Notes under the pieces: model-generated | Database searches by the model: none | Told to the model about the DNA's origin: nothing | The model's input: only the letters and a program-made list of their open reading frames with translations | Shown here: in pieces, positions 14,674-23,373 of the stretch | Numbering within the stretch: position 1 is the first letter of the stretch | How the letters are laid out: each line of letters begins with the position of its first letter | Assembly (NCBI RefSeq): GCF_040371755.1 | Contig: NZ_BAABWE010000003.1 | Span: forward strand, 1-64,000 | Length of the DNA: 64,000 bases | Reading direction: 5' to 3' | From: Bermanella sp040371755 | GTDB lineage: Bacteria; Pseudomonadota; Gammaproteobacteria; Pseudomonadales; Oceanobacteraceae | Translations under genes and position numbers: made by a program

Positions 14674-15681
14674 TTATTGGGATTTAATATTTTTCCTGTA
14701 TTCACCGGGAGTCATACCCATCCAATCTTTAAATGCGCGTGTAAACGCACTTTGCTCGGAATACCCGAGCAACATAGCAATATCTGAATAACTTAATGAC
14801 TCATCTGACAAATATTTTTTTGCGAGGCGACGTCGTAATCCAGAAATCACACTACGATAACTGTAACCTGCCTCCTCTAAAATCCGATAGAAACTGCGTG
14901 TAGAGTAGCCCATTTGTTTCGCAACGGTTTTGGCAGAGGTATCACCATCTTTCATGGCCATTAAAATTTGTTGCTGTAGGTTCTCAAAAAACACACCAAA
15001 TGTATCAGAAGATTTCTCCACTTCTGCTTTTAACATAGCCTCAGCTTGACCATCGAAAATTTTACGCATGTAAGGGTCACTACTGGTTATGGTCATCCAC
15101 ATGACGTTCGCAGGCACATCAGCCATTAAGCATTCTGCATTAAACTCAACTGGGCAACCAAATAACGACTCATAAAGTTGTGGATTTTCAGGGGGTTTAA
15201 AGGGTAAACCAACTTTGATAGGCGCTATCTTTTTTCCAATTAAACTTTGATAAAGATTAATAAACATAGACACTCCAAACTCAGCTGAAAGTTGTGTATC
15301 TACATCATGTAAGTGCCATCGATGACGGATCACTCCGCTACTCACATCCACTTGAGTACTTAACTCTGATAACACCAGTGTTTGAAAGTGGCCATAACGG
15401 GTAAGTGCTTGGCCAAGCGTACTGCACGCTGTAAGTAAATAACCCACAATACCAAAATCTTTGGGCTGAACAATTTGGCCAAGTATCACTCCAAAAGCGG
15501 GTATTGGGTCTATGGCCTGCAGTTCATGTAATAACTGGTCGTATTCACAATTCGCCATTTTTGGCTGCGCCTGAAAATGTGCCAATCGTTTCGATAACTC
15601 TGGGACTATAAGTTGGCGTTGCTCAATATAGCGCTGTAATACGGCTATGAAGCTAGTTGGAATGGTTGCTTGCTCTGACAT
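14674..15681 (-). CDS. AraC-family transcriptional regulator (arabinose-binding-like N-domain)
   Basis: 335 residues from the ATG at 15681; a TTG nine codons further up is possible but lies inside the promoter. The N-terminal two thirds has the ligand-sensing fold of the OruR/ArgR-like AraC group (EFGVSMFINLYQSL region), and the C-terminus has the two helix-turn-helix motifs (QMGYSTRSFYRILEE and IAMLLGYSEQSAFTRAF). A near-consensus promoter places transcription start at or beside the ATG, so the mRNA may be leaderless. A 19-bp motif over its -35 box recurs between the lipase and the redox fusion gene, making both likely targets. Confidence 0.9.
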   Translation of the reverse strand: MSEQATIPTSFIAVLQRYIEQRQLIVPELSKRLAHFQAQPKMANCEYDQLLHELQAIDPIPAFGVILGQIVQPKDFGIVGYLLTACSTLGQALTRYGHFQTLVLSELSTQVDVSSGVIRHRWHLHDVDTQLSAEFGVSMFINLYQSLIGKKIAPIKVGLPFKPPENPQLYESLFGCPVEFNAECLMADVPANVMWMTITSSDPYMRKIFDGQAEAMLKAEVEKSSDTFGVFFENLQQQILMAMKDGDTSAKTVAKQMGYSTRSFYRILEEAGYSYRSVISGLRRRLAKKYLSDESLSYSDIAMLLGYSEQSAFTRAFKDWMGMTPGEYRKNIKSQ

Positions 15682-15687
15682 ATTGGC

Positions 15688-15716
15688 AGTATTTAATTTT
15701 TGGCACAAAATGTCAA
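15688..15716 (-). promoter_or_regulatory. Promoter of the AraC-family gene, apparently leaderless
   Basis: Minus strand: TTGACA (15711-15716), 17 bp, AATACT (15688-15693), then six bases to the ATG at 15681. A start seven bases past the -10 box falls on the initiation codon, and no ribosome binding site is seen. Confidence 0.6.
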
Positions 15717-15717
15717 T
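15699..15717. promoter_or_regulatory. 19-bp motif, copy A (probable regulator site over araC promoter)
   Basis: TTTGGCACAAAATGTCAAT covers the -35 hexamer of the AraC-family gene. Copy B at 17476-17494 differs at one position. Long, gapless, same-strand motifs of this kind are typical AraC-family sites; over the -35 box it would allow autorepression. Confidence 0.55.
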
Positions 15718-15814
15718 TTATGTTTTATTCAGCTTAAGTCTACGGCTCAAATAATATTATTATGTAAACCGACAATTGAAATACATTATAAGATTAAAAA
15801 GAAAGGTTCACTTG

Positions 15815-15843
15815 AAAAAAGGGCTCCTTTTAGAGCCCTTTTT
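15815..15843 (-). terminator. Terminator after the lipase gene
   Basis: Stem GGGCTC/GAGCCC (15821-15826 with 15833-15838), flanked by six A and five T, so it can act in both directions. It lies just past the lipase stop at 15853. Confidence 0.85.
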
Positions 15844-15852
15844 GGTGATTAT

Positions 15853-17307
15853 TTATTCGTTTCGAGATTGTACATAGTCCCTAAACTGTACGGATATAAT
15901 CCGTACTTCATCAGAAGCCCTGTTAGGCACATTAATGGTTTGGGTTAAACCACTGTCGCCTCGAGGGGTTAACTGAATTTCAATAGTGTCTGCCGTAGTC
16001 GCATCAATAAAGAAGTCCATACCGGCTATGAAACTTACGCTAGTCACATCGTCAATATTTTCATAGCTGCTATCACCGCTTTCGTCTTGATCACTCAGAA
16101 ACAGGGAACTTAAACGGCGAGATTGAGCTCCAGCACTCAGGCCTTCTCCGTCCATAGCCAATTCGTTTTGAGCAAACACATTTTCACTATTTACCATTAA
16201 TACATCATTGCCACCATCAACATTGGCCCAAAATTCGCGATCTCGGACAATGACCAAGTTACTGTGATTAGCATTTCCTGTTAAATCTTCAGAAAACCCT
16301 TCGCCTACTCGGCCTGTATTTAAACGTACAAAATAATCATCGGCATAGAAAGGCTCTAGATAAAAATAATGATCAGCATTCTCTTGCGTACCATGCTCTA
16401 GTACAAACTCAAAAGCAGCACCTTTGCTGATTTCTACCGGGCCCCAGCTTCCATCACTGCTAATACCAAAACCATCTGTGTTAATAGGCGTTTGTGAAAT
16501 TCGAGCCGCTGTATCTGCGTTAATTTCGTAGATAAATAATGTGGTGTCTTCAGCGCCTACGTTATCAGGGAAAATATTCGCTTTACCGGCGATGGTGACT
16601 GTCTCAGTTTCTGCATCCAGAATATCCGTTGTTTCGGGTGCGACACCATTAAAGAACTCATAGATTTTGGCAAACGAGGTAGCCGAGGTAGCAATTTCTA
16701 TGTGGGCTTGGTTTAAATCGTAATCGTCTACCCCATTAGCCTCATCAACTAAAGCAGTATCACTGTTTGCGCGTGCCCAAAGCGCTAAAGTTTCAATACC
16801 TCCAAACGGAGACGCTGAATCCCTACCATTGTATCCATCCAGATTGACATATTTATAAACTCGACCTTCTTGATTGGCTCTACTTAAAAACATATGGCTA
16901 ACTATTGTCCCTAATGAATGACCCATCAAATTAATTTGACTAGCACCCGTTGCCTCTAATATTTCATCAATTTGGGTCTCGATTTGATCATTAAATCCGC
17001 CTTCACCAGTCGTTGTATCAAAAAGAAATGTGAGATATTCACTCGAATCAAGGTTAACACTAGCATCAGCCAGTGGGCCTGAATCATATTCCCACGCATA
17101 TAATAGCTCTTTACTATAGCCATTAGCTAAAAAGCGCTGAGCTTGGGATTGAAATTGAGAGGCCGAACCTGAAGTTCCGTGAATAAATAAAACAGGCAAA
17201 GGGCCCTCATATTCTTTTTGGTCGTTATCTTTATCGGATGAGCCACACCCAACAAACATGAGTGATATCAAAATCACACTTAGAGGTTTAAAGAAAGTTT
17301 TGATCAT
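15853..17307 (-). CDS. Lipoprotein lipase/esterase, alpha/beta-hydrolase with C-terminal beta domain
   Basis: 484 residues from the ATG at 17307, chosen over the upstream start because AAGGTG stands at the right distance and a lipoprotein signal follows directly (LMFVG-Cys21). The N-terminal half is an alpha/beta-hydrolase: oxyanion loop FIHGTSG (41-47) and nucleophile elbow GHSLG with Ser131. The C-terminal part (about 240-484) is beta-rich and resembles the accessory domain of Archaeoglobus-type lipases; this is a tentative match. It probably hydrolyses lipids or esters at the cell surface. A 19-bp AraC-type motif upstream suggests control by the neighbouring regulator. Confidence 0.8.
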   Translation of the reverse strand: MIKTFFKPLSVILISLMFVGCGSSDKDNDQKEYEGPLPVLFIHGTSGSASQFQSQAQRFLANGYSKELLYAWEYDSGPLADASVNLDSSEYLTFLFDTTTGEGGFNDQIETQIDEILEATGASQINLMGHSLGTIVSHMFLSRANQEGRVYKYVNLDGYNGRDSASPFGGIETLALWARANSDTALVDEANGVDDYDLNQAHIEIATSATSFAKIYEFFNGVAPETTDILDAETETVTIAGKANIFPDNVGAEDTTLFIYEINADTAARISQTPINTDGFGISSDGSWGPVEISKGAAFEFVLEHGTQENADHYFYLEPFYADDYFVRLNTGRVGEGFSEDLTGNANHSNLVIVRDREFWANVDGGNDVLMVNSENVFAQNELAMDGEGLSAGAQSRRLSSLFLSDQDESGDSSYENIDDVTSVSFIAGMDFFIDATTADTIEIQLTPRGDSGLTQTINVPNRASDEVRIISVQFRDYVQSRNE

Positions 17308-17639
17308 ATTGCACCTTATTATTTTTATGAGCATACGCTCACCAGTAAACCACACTCCTTTTTACACAGCCATTATTTGGTACAAGTGAACACAAAAAGA
17401 CCATTATTTCGCAAACAATGTCCTAATTTGTCTCACCCACCCTATTCATTTGATTAATAAATAAACCACTTTTGGTTTGGCACAAAATATCAATAGGAAT
17501 AAAACTGTCAATACTTTCACAGACCAAATCACTAATATCAGCACACTATAAAAACCATAATGTGAAGATGTAGGCGCTCTTGTTAGCTGCCATACACGTT
17601 CAATAATAAAATATTGATGAATTTGAGGGAGCCAAAACC
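17308..17639. promoter_or_regulatory. Divergent regulatory region between lipase and redox fusion gene
   Basis: 332 bp without a gene. Copy B of the 19-bp motif lies at 17476-17494 (TTTGGCACAAAATATCAAT) and a weaker relative, TTTGGTACAA, at 17376-17385, about 100 bp apart. The ribosome binding site GAGGGAG before the fusion gene is at about 17625. I could not place promoters with confidence. Confidence 0.5.
17476..17494. promoter_or_regulatory. 19-bp motif, copy B (probable AraC-family site)
   Basis: TTTGGCACAAAATATCAAT matches copy A at 18 of 19 positions in the same orientation. Its location between two divergent genes lets one site serve the lipase, the fusion gene or both. Confidence 0.55.
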
Positions 17640-20600
17640 ATGGCCTATGTTGTAACCGAAGCTTGTGTGAACCACAAACACACCAACTGTGTGGACGTGT
17701 GCCCAGTGGATGCCTTTCGCGCTGGCGAAGAAATGCTATATATCGACCCTCAAAGCTGTATCGAATGTAATGCCTGTCTAACCGAATGTCCTGAACGTGC
17801 CATTTTCCCAGAAAGCGCCGTACCTCAGGACCAGTTACAATACATTGAAATCAATGCGCAAAAAGCAAAAGAGCTGCCAGTTATTCGTGAAAGTGTTTTT
17901 CAAGCGGCTGCCGCCAGTGCTCAATCTGCACTTGCCGGTCACTTTGCCGTAGTGGGTGCTGGTCCTTCTGGTTTTTATGCTGCTGAAGCCATCCTTAAAC
18001 AAATGCCGTCAGCTAAAGTGGATATCTTTGAGCGCCTACCTACTCCATTTGGATTAGTGCGTTATGGCGTTGCTCCTGACCATCCGCGTATTAAATCAGT
18101 CAGTGCCGGTTTCGAGCGCATTGCTGAAAACAAACAAGTACGTTTTTTTGGTAACGTAAAAATTGGGCAAGACATTTCTAGCGCCGATTTGAAATCTCTT
18201 TACCACTCTGTGGTATATGCAACAGGTGGCTCTAAAAGTCGCGCATTAACCATCCCAGGAGCTGAGCTTGATAACATTTTTGGCTCTTCCGATTTTGTTG
18301 GTTGGTACAACGGCCACCCAGATCATCAAACATTACAACCAAACCTGAGTGCTTCGCGTGCTGCTGTTATTGGAATTGGTAACGTGGCGTTAGATATTGC
18401 TCGTATTTTAATTTTGCCACATGAAGCATTAGCAAAAACCGACATTGCTGACCCATCATTAATGGCGCTTAAAGATAGCGGCATTAATGAAGTGTGCTTG
18501 CTGGCCCGCCGTGGTGCCGTACAAGCAGCATTCACTCCGAAAGAACTTGAGCAATTAATTGGCCTTGAGAATTTAGATTTAATTATTAACCCAGCTGATT
18601 TACAGCTAGATGCCGAATCAGAAGCAGAACTGGCTCTACCTGAGTTCAGTGAAGCCCGTCAAAACATGGCTTTATTGCGTGAAATAGCTCAACGTCCATT
18701 GAGCAATGACCCTAGCACCAAACGCATTCGTTTTATGTTTTTGACCAGCCCAGAATCCATTACTGAAGCAAATGGCAGCAAGCAATTGAACATCGTGCGC
18801 AACCGTTTAGAGCGTAACGACGGTCGTGTATCTGCGGTAGCTACCAATGAAAAAGAAGCACTGGAAGTAGGCTTAATCATCAATGCCACTGGCTACCAAG
18901 GCACACCTATTGAAGGCTTACCGTTCGATGAACGTCGCGGTGTCATCGCTAACGAAAACTCACTGGTTGATACTAAAGAATACGTAGCGGGTTGGATTAA
19001 ACGCGGTGCAAGTGGTGTGATCGGCAGTAACAAACAGTGCGCCACCGATACGGTTGGACAACTGCTTTCTGCACTACCTGAAGCACTCGATACTATCGAA
19101 GCCGATGTTGAAGCTCTACTAACACAAAACAAAGTTGAATTTATCACCTTTGCTGATTGGCAACTGCTTGATAAACACGAAATTGCAGAAGGTCTAAAAC
19201 AAAATCGCCCACGTCGTAAAGAAACCAACGTAGCTCAAATGCTAACGGTTATTCGTGATGCACGCGCTGCCGCCATTGCCGAAGCGGAAGCTCAAGCAAA
19301 ACTGCCTGTACTAGAACACTTCCGCAGTTGTACCCTATGTGAAGCCATGTGTGGTGTTACGATCAAACACCAAGGGGATAAAATCATCGCTATTTCAGGC
19401 GACGATAAAGACCAACACAGCTGGGGTCACATTTGCCCTAAAGGTTATTCTTTACAAGATTTGCACAACGACCCAGACCGTTTGAAAAAACCACTGCGCA
19501 AAGTAGATGGTCAATGGTTAGAAGTAGAATGGGAAGAAGCCCTAGACTATGCCGCTGAAGGTATCTTCAAGGTTCAAGAGAAATACGGTAACGATGCGTT
19601 TGCAGGTTACTGGGGTAACCCAACCTCTCACAACCTTGGCTTGTTAATGACCACAAACAAAATTCGTAAAGCATTAAGCAGTAAAAACATGTTTACCGCG
19701 GCATCGTTAGACCAAATGCCACACCAACTGTGTTCTTACTTAATGTTTGGTCACGGCCAAGTATTTACCATTCCTGATGTAGACCACACTGACTACATGC
19801 TTATGCTAGGAGCTAACCCTGCTGCATCTAACGGTAGCTTAATGTCAGGTGGTGACATTCTAAAACGCCTAGAAGGCATTCATGAACGTGGTGGTAAACT
19901 TGTATTAATCGACCCACGTAAAAATGAATCAGCCCTTTACGCACAAGAGCATCACTTCATTCGCCCAGCCACTGATGCCCTATTCTTGGTTGGTTTAATT
20001 CAACACATTATTCGTAAAGAGCTATACAACCCAGGCAAACTTGTAGACATCATGGATCACTGGGGAGAACTATTAGACACCTTTGACTTATTCCCAATGT
20101 CAGAAATTGCTGAATTAACTGGCATCGCACAATCAGAGATTGAGCGTATTGCAGAAGAATTTGCCGCAGCCGATAAAGCCATCTGTTATGGCCGTATGGG
20201 TATCTCTGCACAAACCTTTGGTGCATTAAACCACTACTTAATTAATACGTTAAACATCCTAACCGGTAACCTAGACCGTCGCGGCGGTATGATGTTTACC
20301 AAACCAGCGGTAGATTCAGGTATCAAGCCCCATCTAGCTGGTAGCTTTAATACTTACCAAAGTCGTGTTCGTGGCTTACCAGAATTCAACCGTGAGCTTC
20401 CTTCTTCTGCCATGGCTGAAGAAATGACCACACCAGGTGAAGGTCAAGTACGTGGTTTGATCTGTATTTCTGGTAACCCAGGATTATCCACGCCTAATGC
20501 TCGCTTACTTGAAAAGGGCTTAAATGAGCTTGAGTTCATGGTATCCGTAGACTTCTACTTAAACGAAACCTCACGCCACGCAGATATCATTCTGCCGCCG

Positions 20601-21452
20601 ACAGGTCCATTTGAGCACGAACAATACGACCTCGTATTCAACCTGCTTTCAGTTCATAACGTAGCTAAATTCTCTGAGCCATTATTTGAACACGAGCCAG
20701 GCGCCCTTTCTGATTACGACATCATGAACGGTGTTATTTCTCGCCTACTTAAACTTAAGACAGGTGAAGAACAGACGGCAAAAAATATGGCCCTTACCGA
20801 CATCTTAGATTACGCGTTGAAGAATGGCCCATACGGTGAAGGCTTCGATGAATACCAAGGTGACGAAATTGTTAAGCATCACTCAGATGGCATCAGCCTT
20901 GAGAAACTTAAAGAATTCCCTAACGGCTTAAACCTTGGCCCACTACAGCCTTGCTTACCTGAATTCTTATTCACTAAAGATAAGAAAATTCACATGATGC
21001 CAGACGTATTTATTCAAGATTTAGATCGTTTAAAAACGTTTGCTAGCGATTTAAAAAACCAATCGCAGCTAAACTTAATTGGTCGTCGTGATTTACGTAC
21101 TAACAACTCATGGATGCACAACAGCCAACGTCTTGTGAAAGGCAAAGACCGTTGCGGTTTATTCATGCACCCATTAGATGCTAAACAACACGATTTAAGC
21201 GATGGCAGCAAAGCTAAAATTGCATCACGAGTTGGTCAACTAAGCGTCGTCATCGAAGTGACTGACACTGTCATGCCCGGTGTTGTGTGCTTACCACACG
21301 GCTGGGGTCACGACCTAGAAGGCGTTGAACTGCGTGTTGCTAAAACCAACCCAGGGATTAACTCAAACGACTTAACCGATGATCAATTAGTCGATGAACT
21401 TTCGGGCAATGCCGTATTAAATGGTATTCCCGTAACTATTGAAGCGCTGTAA
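17640..21452 (+). CDS. Ferredoxin / ferredoxin-NADP reductase / molybdopterin oxidoreductase fusion
   Basis: 1270 residues in one frame. Residues 1-80 are a seven-iron ferredoxin (Cys9, 17, 21 and 40, 43, 46, 50 in the C-x7-C-x3-CP ... CxxCxxCxxxCP pattern). About 100-545 is an adrenodoxin-reductase/FprA-like flavoprotein (FAD motif VVGAGPSG near 103, NADP motif IGIGNVALD). About 555-1265 is a bis-MGD enzyme: CxxCxxxC...CPKG (Cys564, 567, 571) for a 4Fe-4S cluster, then the molybdenum domain. At the metal-ligand position the family formate-dehydrogenase Cys is replaced by Asp691 in SLDQMPH. One chain could therefore pass electrons NADPH-FAD-FeS-Mo or the reverse. Substrate unknown. A GST-fold gene follows 44 bp downstream. 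Confidence 0.88.
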   Translation: MAYVVTEACVNHKHTNCVDVCPVDAFRAGEEMLYIDPQSCIECNACLTECPERAIFPESAVPQDQLQYIEINAQKAKELPVIRESVFQAAAASAQSALAGHFAVVGAGPSGFYAAEAILKQMPSAKVDIFERLPTPFGLVRYGVAPDHPRIKSVSAGFERIAENKQVRFFGNVKIGQDISSADLKSLYHSVVYATGGSKSRALTIPGAELDNIFGSSDFVGWYNGHPDHQTLQPNLSASRAAVIGIGNVALDIARILILPHEALAKTDIADPSLMALKDSGINEVCLLARRGAVQAAFTPKELEQLIGLENLDLIINPADLQLDAESEAELALPEFSEARQNMALLREIAQRPLSNDPSTKRIRFMFLTSPESITEANGSKQLNIVRNRLERNDGRVSAVATNEKEALEVGLIINATGYQGTPIEGLPFDERRGVIANENSLVDTKEYVAGWIKRGASGVIGSNKQCATDTVGQLLSALPEALDTIEADVEALLTQNKVEFITFADWQLLDKHEIAEGLKQNRPRRKETNVAQMLTVIRDARAAAIAEAEAQAKLPVLEHFRSCTLCEAMCGVTIKHQGDKIIAISGDDKDQHSWGHICPKGYSLQDLHNDPDRLKKPLRKVDGQWLEVEWEEALDYAAEGIFKVQEKYGNDAFAGYWGNPTSHNLGLLMTTNKIRKALSSKNMFTAASLDQMPHQLCSYLMFGHGQVFTIPDVDHTDYMLMLGANPAASNGSLMSGGDILKRLEGIHERGGKLVLIDPRKNESALYAQEHHFIRPATDALFLVGLIQHIIRKELYNPGKLVDIMDHWGELLDTFDLFPMSEIAELTGIAQSEIERIAEEFAAADKAICYGRMGISAQTFGALNHYLINTLNILTGNLDRRGGMMFTKPAVDSGIKPHLAGSFNTYQSRVRGLPEFNRELPSSAMAEEMTTPGEGQVRGLICISGNPGLSTPNARLLEKGLNELEFMVSVDFYLNETSRHADIILPPTGPFEHEQYDLVFNLLSVHNVAKFSEPLFEHEPGALSDYDIMNGVISRLLKLKTGEEQTAKNMALTDILDYALKNGPYGEGFDEYQGDEIVKHHSDGISLEKLKEFPNGLNLGPLQPCLPEFLFTKDKKIHMMPDVFIQDLDRLKTFASDLKNQSQLNLIGRRDLRTNNSWMHNSQRLVKGKDRCGLFMHPLDAKQHDLSDGSKAKIASRVGQLSVVIEVTDTVMPGVVCLPHGWGHDLEGVELRVAKTNPGINSNDLTDDQLVDELSGNAVLNGIPVTIEAL

Positions 21453-21496
21453 TACAGCGTTTCAACTATCTAACAATAAAAAAGGTTAATGCCTGC

Positions 21497-22588
21497 ATGA
21501 CAAAGCATCAGCTTATTGGCGCGGAGGTTTCCCTGTATACAGGGAAACTTCGTTGCTACTTACAATATAAAAACATTCCTTTTGAAGAAATCGTCGCCTC
21601 ACAGGACGTGTTTAAAAATGTGATCCTGCCACGCACAGGAGTCAGCTACATTCCGATCTTTATTACCGATGAAGATAATGCCCTGCAAGACACCACTGAG
21701 ATCATCGACGCGTTAGAAACCCGCTACAAAGAACAACCTGTATACCCAGCCACACCTAAACAGAACTTAGTGTCGTTATTGTTAGAAACTTATGGCGATG
21801 AATGGCTAGTAATACCCGCTATGCACTACCGCTGGAACAAGCCTGAAAACCGAGAATTTGCCATTGGTGAGTTTGGCCGCACATCCGCCCCACAAGCAAG
21901 CCAAGATGAACAACTCGCTATTGGTGCTGAAACCGCTAAGCCATTCGCAGGTGCTCTACCGCGCCTAGGCGTTATCTCTGAAGCAGTACCAGCCATTGAA
22001 GAAAGCTACTTAGCGTTGTTAGCTGAGCTAGACACTCACTTTGCACAACACCCATTTTTGCTTGGTACAAAACCCTGCATGGGAGATTTTGGACTCATTG
22101 GCCCCTTGTATGCTCACCTATACCGTGACCCATACTCAGGCCGATTAATGGAACAACACGCCCCTAATGTCGTCGCATGGGTAAAACGCATGATCGACCC
22201 AACACCCCTAAGTGGTGAGTTTTTAGCTAACGACGACGTACCTGACACCTTGCTACCAGTACTGCAACGCATGCTCAATGAACAAGGAACTGTGCTAAAA
22301 CAAACCATCGATCAAGTAGCTAACTGGGCAAAAGAAAACGACAGCAACACCATTGAACGCGTAATAGGTAAATCCTTCTTTACCATTGAAGACACCAATG
22401 TCAGCCGTTTAACCTTCCCGTATATGCAATGGATGTGGCAGCGTTGTTATGATTTTTATCATGCGCAAAGTGACAAAGCAGATATCAAAAAAATGCTTTC
22501 TTCGGTGAATGGTTTTGAAGACTTACTCAACTACCCAGTTCAAAATCGTATTAAGCGTGTGAACAATAAAATGGAAGTTGAGAGATAA
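21497..22588 (+). CDS. Glutathione S-transferase-fold protein with C-terminal extension
   Basis: 363 residues, longer than ordinary GSTs (about 200-230). Residues 5-90 are a thioredoxin-like GST N-domain (SLYTGKLRCYLQYK, YIPIFI, DTTEIIDAL); an all-helical domain follows (about 130-240, HPFLLGTKPCMGDFGL), then an extension of about 110 residues. It lies 44 bp after the redox fusion gene and probably shares its transcript, so it may process the same substrate or product. The usual catalytic Ser/Tyr/Cys near the start cannot be assigned with certainty. Confidence 0.8.
   Translation: MTKHQLIGAEVSLYTGKLRCYLQYKNIPFEEIVASQDVFKNVILPRTGVSYIPIFITDEDNALQDTTEIIDALETRYKEQPVYPATPKQNLVSLLLETYGDEWLVIPAMHYRWNKPENREFAIGEFGRTSAPQASQDEQLAIGAETAKPFAGALPRLGVISEAVPAIEESYLALLAELDTHFAQHPFLLGTKPCMGDFGLIGPLYAHLYRDPYSGRLMEQHAPNVVAWVKRMIDPTPLSGEFLANDDVPDTLLPVLQRMLNEQGTVLKQTIDQVANWAKENDSNTIERVIGKSFFTIEDTNVSRLTFPYMQWMWQRCYDFYHAQSDKADIKKMLSSVNGFEDLLNYPVQNRIKRVNNKMEVER
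21527..21548. repeat. 22-bp perfect palindrome inside the start of the GST-fold gene
   Basis: Eleven-base arms (GTTTCCCTGTA and its complement) meet without a spacer 30 bp past the start codon. It could form an mRNA hairpin or be a regulator site. The residues encoded belong to the conserved LYTGK motif, so chance from coding constraint is possible. Confidence 0.4.
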
Positions 22589-22608
22589 GGTTTTAAACTT
22601 CTTTGTAG

Positions 22609-22643
22609 GATGGGTTAGGTTAAGCGGAGCGATCTAACACATC
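22609..22643. repeat. Degenerate REP-like hairpin repeat
   Basis: GATGGGTTAG (22609-22618) pairs with CTAACACATC (22634-22643) with one mismatch, around a centre containing AAGCGGAGCG. From general knowledge, GATGGGTTA...TAACCCATC hairpins are dispersed intergenic repeats in many gammaproteobacteria; this looks like a worn copy. Only this one is in the window. Confidence 0.45.
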
Positions 22644-22776
22644 TAGTTTAATTAATTCAATCTAAATGCTTTTTTCCTAACTTTTTATGTATCAGGTTCT
22701 TAGGATCTGAAAAAATATAAAAATTTGAATTGGATAATTTTTTCAATATCGGCTTATCCCCCCTGCATAAGAGGGC

Positions 22777-22794
22777 GCCCTTTTACAAAAGGGC
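22777..22794. terminator. Hairpin between converging GST-fold and PaaI-like genes
   Basis: GCCCTTTT and AAAAGGGC pair perfectly around a two-base loop. It sits between two converging genes and probably ends transcription in both directions, although no long T-run follows. Confidence 0.5.
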
Positions 22795-22804
22795 AACTAT
22801 TGAA

Positions 22805-23236
22805 TTATTTAGCAATAGAAAACAACGTGGTTTTACCCGTGGCCACTAACCCACCTTTTTCATTACGAATTTCGCCACTCATATAAATGAGCGTGCCGCC
22901 TTTATGTACCGTATTCGCTATCACTCGAACCTTTTCACCCACAAATGCTTTACCGATACATTCAACGCTGACACTGGTGGTTAATGAAGAAACACCCTGT
23001 CCACCAGTGTTTGCCAAAATACCTAAAATATCGCATAACATGGTGGCTCTCATACCGCCGTGTAATATTTTAATAGGGTCAGCCATTTCAGGACGCACTT
23101 CGATCTCGCACTCCATGCGCGTTTCATCAATTGAAATTAAAAGCGGGTTCAGCCATGTCGTAACAGGGTTTTTTATGGGGCTTTCTGGATGAGCTAATGG
23201 CATGCCTTCAAAAGGCTTTAAATTTAGAGGTTTCAT
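22805..23236 (-). CDS. PaaI-type hotdog thioesterase
   Basis: 143 residues with the hotdog-fold signature: HGGMRATMLCDILGILANT (about 62-80) and LTTSVSVECIGKAFVGEKV following. Such enzymes hydrolyse acyl-CoA or aryl-CoA thioesters in the cytoplasm. The usual catalytic residue in the HGG(A/M)xxxxxD helix, the aspartate of CDILG, is present. Transcribed alone or with the acyl-CoA dehydrogenase 138 bp upstream. Confidence 0.85.
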   Translation of the reverse strand: MKPLNLKPFEGMPLAHPESPIKNPVTTWLNPLLISIDETRMECEIEVRPEMADPIKILHGGMRATMLCDILGILANTGGQGVSSLTTSVSVECIGKAFVGEKVRVIANTVHKGGTLIYMSGEIRNEKGGLVATGKTTLFSIAK

Positions 23237-23373
23237 AAATATATCTTAATTCAGAGTAATGAAGGCCATAACAAGGACCATACAAAAAATGCCAATTAGA
23301 CTGCACTAACCGACATTATTTGTCTAGTAGATTACCGCTCAACTGCGCTGATGAGCACTCTAAGCAATGAGCA

